Shown here: positions 57,550 to 64,000 of the stretch, piece by piece | Layout: each line of letters opens with the position of its first letter | Numbering within the stretch: position 1 is the stretch's first letter | Source: Ursus arctos | Lineage: Eukaryota; Chordata; Mammalia; Carnivora; Ursidae | Assembly (NCBI RefSeq): GCF_023065955.2 | Contig: NW_026623100.1 | Location: forward strand, 14,299,001-14,363,000 | Direction: 5' to 3' | Length of the DNA stretch: 64,000 nucleotides | The notes under the pieces: generated by a model | The model's input: the letters and a program-made list of their open reading frames with translations, nothing else | Told to the model about the DNA's origin: nothing | Databases searched by the model: none | Program-made: the position numbers and the translations under genes

Positions 57550-58340
57550 TTGAAAATAAACTTTTCTGTATGTATCTTTTATTGTGATAAAATCTACTTA
57601 GCATAAAATTTACCACCTTAATTATTTCAAGTGTACAGCTCAGTGGTGTTAAACACAGTCATAATGTCATGTAACCACCTCCAGAACGCTTTTCATTGTG
57701 AAATGGAAACTCTGCACCCATGAAACAGCAACTCCCCATTCCCTCCTGCCCCCAGCCACCAGCCCCCATTCTACTTTCTGTCCCCATGGACGTGATCACT
57801 CTAAAGTACGTTATACAGGTGGAATCATACAGTATTTGTCTTTTTGTGCTTGGCTTATTTCACTTAGCACGATGTCTTCAAGTGTCATTCATGTTGTAAC
57901 CTGTGTCAGAATTTCCTTCCATTTTTTTTTTTTAAAGATTTTATTTATTTATTAGACAGAGATAGAGACAGCCAGCGAGAGAGGGAACACAAGCAGGGGG
58001 AGTGGGAGAGGAAGAAGCAGGCTCATAGCAGAGGAGCCTGATGTGGGGCTCGATCCCATAACGCCGGGATCATGCCCTGAGCCGAAGGCAGACGCTTAAC
58101 CGCTGTGCCACCCAGGCGCCCCAGAATTTCCTTCCTTTTTAAGGCTGAATAATATTCATGTGTGTGTGTGTGTGTGACATTCTGTTTATCCACCCATCCA
58201 TCAATGGACCCTTGGGTTGCTTCTGTGTTTTAGCTATTGTGAATAATGGTGTATGTATATGGGTGTACAAACATCTTGAAGATGAACCTTTGTTTATATC
58301 TGGGAATCTCCTTGCTCAATAGTTGTACTATGGGGAATCA
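57550..58340 (-). repeat. Old LINE-1 3' region, antisense, split by a SINE
   Basis: tattgtgataaaatctactt, accaccttaattatttcaag, tgtacagctcagtggtgtta, ggcttatttcacttagcacg and, after the SINE, ggctgaataatattcatgtg, ttatccacccatccatcaat, gctattgtgaataatggtgt are classic antisense old-L1 text. A (TG)n of about 18 bases lies at about 58158-58177. Confidence 0.85.
57907..58135 (-). repeat. Young CAN-SINE, antisense, with TSD
   Basis: cagaatttccttcc is identical at 57907-57920 and 58122-58135. The SINE between is almost identical to the copy at 50.34-50.54 kb, differing at a few positions. It interrupts an old L1. Confidence 0.97.
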
Positions 58341-60658
58341 TTTTGGATGTTTGAATTTGTCTCTTGAGCAAACTACCTTCCTATGCCAACATCATATTCC
58401 AAGGAAAGCCTGCCTGAATATGGACTCAGGGAGCCCCAGTCACAAGTCCTCTGTGCCCCAGAAGTCAGTTAACTGAACAAATCTCCCCTGAAGTCCTATT
58501 ACACTTGCTGGTATATTCACAGGCTAAACCATGTACCCCATTATATAGCCAAAGGATAATATACAAGTTCTGAGTTCTAGGGGCAGGGCAGCCCTCCTTC
58601 CTGATGCAAAATTCATTTAAGCAGAATTACAAAATAACCACGGTCCTATTTTAGGGCTCCTGGGGGCTTCTTTTCAGGTCCCTGGCTTCCCCACTTTGGA
58701 ATGAGCCCTATGTCCCCTCCCACCTCCCCCACCATCAAGGTGCTCCAATGCCCTAGAATTATTGCTCCTCTCCTCCTCCCCCTATTCCTCTCTTCCTCTC
58801 TCCTCCTTTAGCTGTCTCTATTTTGTTTTGTTTTAAGTACTTCTCATCCTTCTTTTGAAATCCCGTGGATTATCTAGTGGCACCAGCACTTTCTCACCTG
58901 TCTCTCACCTGGAAATGGCAGTACAGAGTTTGCTGTTAGCAGCACAGACTAGTCCACCAACGACATAAATTGGATTCTAATCACATCTGGAACTTCATAT
59001 ATAAACCCTCATATCTACAATGAGGAGGGAGTTTGTACTTTGGGATCCATCACTACTTAGGGACTAAAGTCTGAACCTGTTTAAAAATAAAATGCATAAG
59101 GAGAAAGACATCTTTCAGTATGATTTATGGGATATTGTATGGAGCTTGGAATTTATTCTTGGAAGCAACACTAATTGCTTTCAAGAGAAAATTGCATCTC
59201 ATCACAAACTCTTGAATTTTTAAAAACTGAGCTCCTTCCCAGAGGAAAAAACGTTTAGCTTTCTAGGGCCCATGGGCAATACCAGAGCCTTTTCCAGTCC
59301 AAGACAGAAGACAGGTTTTCCAGGTTGCTGAGAAGCTTTAAGTGAGAAAGGGTGCAGGATGGGAAGTGTGGAATGTTGCTTCTTTGTATTGCAAGGGGAA
59401 TCTAGGGGCCATTAATAATAGCAAGCGATTGTTCAAAATCTCAGCTTCAAGACCACACTCAGCATGACTTCCAAGGGCTTCTAAAATCTGGGTCTTGCCA
59501 GCCTCTTTCCCCACCACCGTCCCCCTTCAAACCTATTCCCAGTCCACAGAGGACTCCGCTGCCTTAGAAGAACTGTCTCCCCTTTCTTTACTGATCCAAA
59601 CCCTCAGGCTTCTGCAAGGTGACTTTCTCCCTACTCCCTACAGCAGGCTTACCAGCACTGCCACGGAACTCTACCGTCCAGCTGGGTCTCCTCTGACTGC
59701 CTCCCCTGGACTTAAAACTTTGAAAAGAGGGGAGAGGTAAGGTTCGCCCACCACCATGCAGGTGAGTCTGGAATCTCCTATGCAAAAGACATTGTCAGGG
59801 TTCGTCCTTGAGGTCAGCATCCTCCTCCCCAGAGGCAGCAGCACTTTTGGGGGGGGGGGCAGCCTGGCAACTTAGTGGCCCAATCTACAAGGACTAATAA
59901 ACTGAGCAATAATGTGTCAAGATGGAGAAAACCGTGTTTACTGAACTCCCCTCAGGGCTCTGCGTCTGGGTAGCAGGAGGGGGTGGAGCAGGAGCCCCCA
60001 AGGGTCCTTCTGAAGTAAGGATGGATGGCCCTTCACTGCACTTAAAGGCACAGTGAACTTTGGGGCTCTTGTTTTCCTGAGAAGGGAACCTAAGTTGGAG
60101 CCAGAACAGAACTAATTTCTCAAAACCAGAGGAGAAACTGTAGCTGGCCTGGAAGGTTCTCCCTCTGTGCCCTTCCCCACACACAGCGCCACCTCTCCTC
60201 CAAATAAAAAGGGAACATGTATTTAAAGAGAATCCACTGGAAACAGTACCAATTTTGTCAGCCTGCCCGATGTACTTACTGTCTCTCACTGTGGCTCTGC
60301 TGACACAGGAACAGGGGTCTCCCCTCCTCCCTCTCCCAATGACCAGCGGGGCACATGGGGCAAGCCCGTTCTCTTCTGCTCGGGGAGGCAGACAAGGGCC
60401 TGCTCTCCACAGCTTGATGGGGAGTTCCACCCTGGAGCATATTTCTCGGGAAAAGAGCAGTCACTTGGGCTTTTCAAAGTGCTTATCAGTCAGGCAAAGG
60501 GCTCAGTCCCTGGGCGCCTTTAGTCAGATCCTCTTACCTACTGAGGTCACACCCTTGCCCAGAAGCCCACACTTCCAGCCCCAGCCTGGGTACTGGTTCT
60601 GAGTCTTTCTGGAATTCCTCTCCACTGCAGACCTCCATAAAGAGGACCTACTGCTGAA
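58341..60658. other. Mostly unique stretch
   Basis: No gene is recognised. Contains a G11 run at 59849-59859 and possible L2-like wording at 59455-59720. A 178-codon minus frame at 59894-60430 has no domain. Confidence 0.4.
59849..59859 (+). repeat. G11 homopolymer
   Basis: Eleven consecutive G, the only run of this size on the plus strand in G orientation. Confidence 0.9.
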
Positions 60659-60904
60659 CCTAGCCTAAGGCAGGTCTTTTTTTTTTTTTTTTTTTTTTAA
60701 GATTTTATTTATTTATTTGACAGAGATAGAGACAGCCAGCGAGAGAGGAAACATAAGCAGGGGGAGTGGGAGAGGAAGAAGCAGGCTCCCAGCGGAGGAG
60801 CCTGATGTGGGGCTTGATCCCATAACGCCAGGATCACGCCCTGAGCCGAAGGCAGACGCCTAACGACAGAGCCACCCAGGCGCCCCCTAGCCTAAGGCAG
60901 GTCT
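60659..60904 (-). repeat. Young CAN-SINE, antisense, with 19-base TSD
   Basis: cctagcctaaggcaggtct is identical at 60659-60677 and 60886-60904. The SINE carries a long T tract (about 60678-60699) and head complement gagccacccaggcgcccc. Its tRNA-like head differs from its relatives (acgacagagccacc instead of ccgctgtgccacc). Confidence 0.97.
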
Positions 60905-61319
60905 GACTCCAAGGACAGTCAATCCAGAAGCATAGAACAGAGGTATGCATTTTTCCCTCCCCGACATTACCCTTCTTCCCCCAAGAGGGAAAATGGGTTG
61001 TCCTAAGAAATCCAGACCTTTAGGCTGCTCTAAGAAGCAGCCACTGCAATTGACAGAAATGCCAGTTCCTGTCCCTCAACCTGTGACCAGTGCCCAGTGT
61101 GTAGGTCTGAGCCCCAAGGAGAAGCACCCAGGCTCAGCAGGCAGCAGCTTCCCAACCACATGCTTCAAATACTGATGCTCTCCCCAAATGTGGGTGTTTC
61201 CAGGAACCTAAAAGGCCCGGGTGGGTACCTCCATCCTGAGCCTCATGCTTCCTGCTCCAGGTGCTAACTCCTGTCACCAGGACTGGCCTCCTGCTGACTT
61301 CCTCACCAATTCATGATCA
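60905..61319. other. Unassigned stretch
   Basis: No gene or clear repeat is recognised. Confidence 0.35.
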
Positions 61320-61735
61320 TGGGGAAAAGCACAATCTCTTGGCTACATCAGAATAAAAAACTTCTGTGCATCAAAGAACATAATCAACAGAGGGAAAAGG
61401 CAACCCACAGGGTGGGGGGAAGTATTTGCCAATCATATACCTATATGGGGTTAATATCCAGAATATAAAGAATTCCTCCAACTCAACAACAACAAAAAAC
61501 CCCCACAACCCAATTTTTAAAATGGACTAAGGATTTGAACAGATATTTCTACAAATAAGATATACAAATGGCTAATAAGCATTTGAAGAAATGGTCAACA
61601 TTGTTAATCATTAGGGAAACGTAAATCAAAACCACAATAAGATACTACCGCACATCCATTAGGACGGCTACTATAAACAAACAAACCCAACAACAGAAGA
61701 TAGCAAGTACCAGTGAGCATATATACAGAAAGAGG
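61320..61735 (+). repeat. Old LINE-1 ORF2 fragment
   Basis: Translation and nucleotide text follow L1 ORF2 in order: tctgtgcatcaaagaacata, gcaacccacagggtgggggg, ttaatatccagaatataaag, acaaatggctaataagcatt and aaatcaaaaccacaataaga. It matches the region of the younger L1 at about 18.96-19.27 kb but is older. Interrupted by stops. Confidence 0.88.
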
Positions 61736-62119
61736 GTGATGAGGATGCTTCCTCATTCCCCGACTCTCCTCTTCTGCCCTCACCTCTCTCTTGTCCTTTC
61801 TCCCTGAGGGGTGGGAACCCTAAGCATTTCCATGCTTTTCCCTGGTGGCCCCACCGCTTCCCATTCTGAGGGTCAATTCCTAACCCCTGAGGTCCTTCCC
61901 CACATCTTGCTAATTTCACAGGATCCCCTGGCATCCGGTGACTGTCCTGGTGCCTCTTCCCAGCCCAGCAACAGCTGCTATATGGGGTAAGGGAGTGTGC
62001 ACTCTGGGCTGAAGGTCTTCGGGCAACCTGGGGGCAGGATGGACAATGGAGGCCTCCCTCCCGCATGCACTTATCTCCCCTTCACCCATAACTCATCGTC
62101 TTGTGGATCAATTCCTTTA
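61736..62119. other. Unassigned stretch
   Basis: No gene or repeat is recognised. A 131-codon minus frame here (to 62066) has no domain. Confidence 0.35.
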
Positions 62120-62345
62120 AAAAACAAAAGAGGGGCGCCTGGGTGGCACAGCGGTTAAGCGTCTGCCTTTGGCTCAGGGCCTGATCCCGGCGTTATGGGA
62201 TCGAGCCCCACATCAGGCTCCTCCGCTATGAGCCTGCTTCTTCCTCTCCCACTCCCCCTGCTTGTGTTCCCTCTCTCGCTGGCTGTCTCTATCTCTGTCG
62301 AATGAATAAATAAAATCTTTAAAAAAAAAATGAAAAACAAAACAA
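62120..62345 (+). repeat. Young CAN-SINE, sense
   Basis: The body runs from about 62131 (ggggcgcctgggtggcacag) to aataaataaaatctttaaaa near 62330. The flanks aaaaaacaaaag and gaaaaacaaaac suggest a short A-rich target-site duplication of about 10 bases. Opposite orientation to the copy at 60.68-60.88 kb. Confidence 0.93.
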
Positions 62346-63799
62346 CTACAAAACAGCTAGGTTCATTTTCAGGAGAGATTTATACTCCTTCTTGAACACG
62401 ACTTTCACCTATTTGGGGAGAGTTAATAACCTCGGCCATGAATGGCACTATGCCCAGATCTCTTGCTGTAATGCCTACGATTTCTCCTTGATCATCGACC
62501 ACAGAGGCAGAGGGATTGGGTTTGGTTGTTAGTTTTGTTTTAGCTATCACTGACAGATAAAAGCAGAGCCGGTTTGATTAAAATGGTGGTTGAGTGGGTG
62601 GTAGAAATCCCTACCGCTTGAGGCCCCCATTCCTTTCCTGGCATAAATAGAGTTGCCAAATTTAGCAAATAAAAATAATGGCATCCAGTTAAATTTGAAT
62701 TTCAGATAAACAATGAGTAATTTTTTAGTATAATTATGTCCCAAATCTTCCATAGGAAAATCCTACTCCTGAGACCTCCCCCAAGGAGTCCTAGGACTTC
62801 CCAGAGCACTGACTGAGCCACTGTGTGGGCCATGTTGGCTTTAGGTAGGGGGTTCAGCACAGCTGACCTCTAAGATTCCTTCATCCCGAGGATTCTGTGA
62901 TTTCTTATGTGCTCACGCACCAAGGGGGTGGTATGCAGAACACGGGCTGTGGTGCCTGCCTGTGAGGGGCCTTCCTTCCCAGACCTCATCTCCTGCCCAG
63001 GGCCCTGACTGTGGTATTGTCTAGCTCAGCTCAAGAGCCTTGAACTCTGAGCCTTCCTTGTTCCTCAGTCCCAGCGCTGCCTCCAAGCCAGGTATTTCCA
63101 AGTGAGCATCGACCCTAGATAATGGGTTCTGGTTCTGCCTCCTGTATCTCCTCCTCCTGCCCTCAAGTCTGGGACTTCCTCACCTATTTTCTAGAACTAT
63201 CACCTGATACCACTGGAGAGTAGCTTGTAGCCAAGGGCTTTGCTAATACATCAGGCTCCCCTCAGAGGGGCACAGACCCATCTTTCCTGGCAGCAGGAAG
63301 GCCTAGGCTTCCAGAATGAGAATCCTTGTCAGGAAAGTAAATGGGATGTCTGTTCTTAAAAACAATGAGCCGAGATCACCCCCATGAGAGAGAAAAACTG
63401 TGTTTAGTTTGGCTAAAGTTGGGTCTAACGGAGAGTGTGTGTGATAACCATCTCCAGGCACTGCTGGAGGACACAGACCAAGGAGGGAAGAGGAGCCAGG
63501 CAGGGGGACTCACAGAATCAGGAGATAACGGGGAGGGGAAACGCAGTCTGAAATGCAGGAATGTACCCAGCCCTGGCTCCCAGGAGATGCTGAAGCAGGC
63601 TTGCAGATACAACGATAAAGAAACTGACAATAATGCTAGAGTCATCCTCCAGCCTCGTCCTTCTCTTAAGAGAGAGAGAGAGAAACATAACAAGGAGCCC
63701 ACCTCCATTTCTGTCTCCTTGTAAAGTGGAGGAGCACGATGCCTTGTCCATGTCGGCGAGGCACAGTGTCCACCCAGATTAACTAAGCAGTCAAGGTCA
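62346..63799. other. Unassigned stretch
   Basis: No gene is recognised. Two overlapping frames of 110-127 codons (63341-63724 plus, 63376-63708 minus) lack domains. Short GA-rich patch at about 63670-63683. Confidence 0.4.
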
Positions 63800-63975
63800 T
63801 TCTGTTACTACTTGTGCTATGGCCTTGGACAAGCGCTTGCTTTCCTCAAAGCCTCAGTCTCCTTGTGTATAAAATGCCATTAATAACTATACCAACTTTG
63901 CCATACGACAGTAAGGACTGAAGGAGATGACATATCAGAAAGGGCCTGTAAACTCTAGAGCAGTGTGCAATTGCT
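63800..63975 (+). repeat. MIR element, sense
   Basis: gctatggccttggacaagcg, tcaaagcctcagtctccttg, gtgtataaaatgccattaat and agggcctgtaaactctagag follow sense MIR order. Confidence 0.85.
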
Positions 63976-64000
63976 AAAGGCCACAGAGTGCAGTACCCGC

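Noticed and set aside
59894..60430. 178-codon minus-strand frame
   Set aside because: No domain, no signal peptide or similarity that I recognise, proline-rich stretch from a C-rich segment.
92..62345. tRNA gene candidates in the SINE heads
   Set aside because: The A- and B-box-like parts belong to tRNA-derived CAN-SINEs. None folds as a plausible functional tRNA with an acceptor stem, judged by eye.
1..64000. A novel multi-gene biological system
   Set aside because: No cluster of intact coding sequences exists in the window. Everything gene-like is a repeat or dead retrocopy, so no such claim can be supported.

Overview
This window reads as non-coding nuclear DNA from a placental mammal in the order Carnivora. 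The evidence is a set of tRNA-derived CAN-SINEs, which begin with the gcgcctgggtggc motif and end in AATAAA-rich tails, plus LINE-1 copies with carnivore-type 3' ends. Five of the SINEs belong to one young, closely similar subtype with the heads gtggcacagcggttaa and ctccgctatgagcctg. From memory this subtype is typical of arctoid caniforms, most likely bears or panda. The species call is inference and was not tested by any search.

No intact protein-coding gene, CpG-island promoter, tRNA, rRNA or convincing multi-exon gene was found. All open reading frames over about 60 codons are chance ORFs or lie inside repeats or a dead retrocopy. The only gene-like object is a processed pseudogene of the ribosome-biogenesis factor NSA2 (TINP1) at about 21.9-22.85 kb. 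It has lost its start codon, gained several frameshifts and lost its stop codon.

Layout. 0-8.6 kb: L1 remnants, two SINEs, an old mammalian repeat and a 3'-end-only L1 of about 70 bp with a clear target-site duplication. 8.6-14.3 kb: MIR, two SINEs and long unique stretches, including a candidate conserved element near 14.0-14.3 kb. 14.8-20.05 kb: a nested L1 block. It holds an ancient L1 ORF2 broken by an unassigned insert of about 0.65 kb and by a SINE, followed by a younger L1 with a twin-priming 5' inversion. 20-25.2 kb: unique DNA, the NSA2 retrocopy and another truncated L1. 25.2-45 kb: mostly unique sequence with scattered MIR, L2 and MER5-like relics, a C-rich tract and several short perfect palindromes. 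45-64 kb: the densest SINE region, with SINEs nested in MIR and L1 sequence, a CA-rich satellite-like block and many poly-C runs.

Because no genes are present, nothing can be said about pathways. The most interesting material is structural: a readable insertion history (target-site duplications, nesting, twin priming), short perfect inverted repeats, an inverted pair of young SINEs, and moderately convincing candidate regulatory islands. I found no sign of an undescribed biological system. Most repeat family names come from pattern memory and boundaries are approximate unless a target-site duplication is given.
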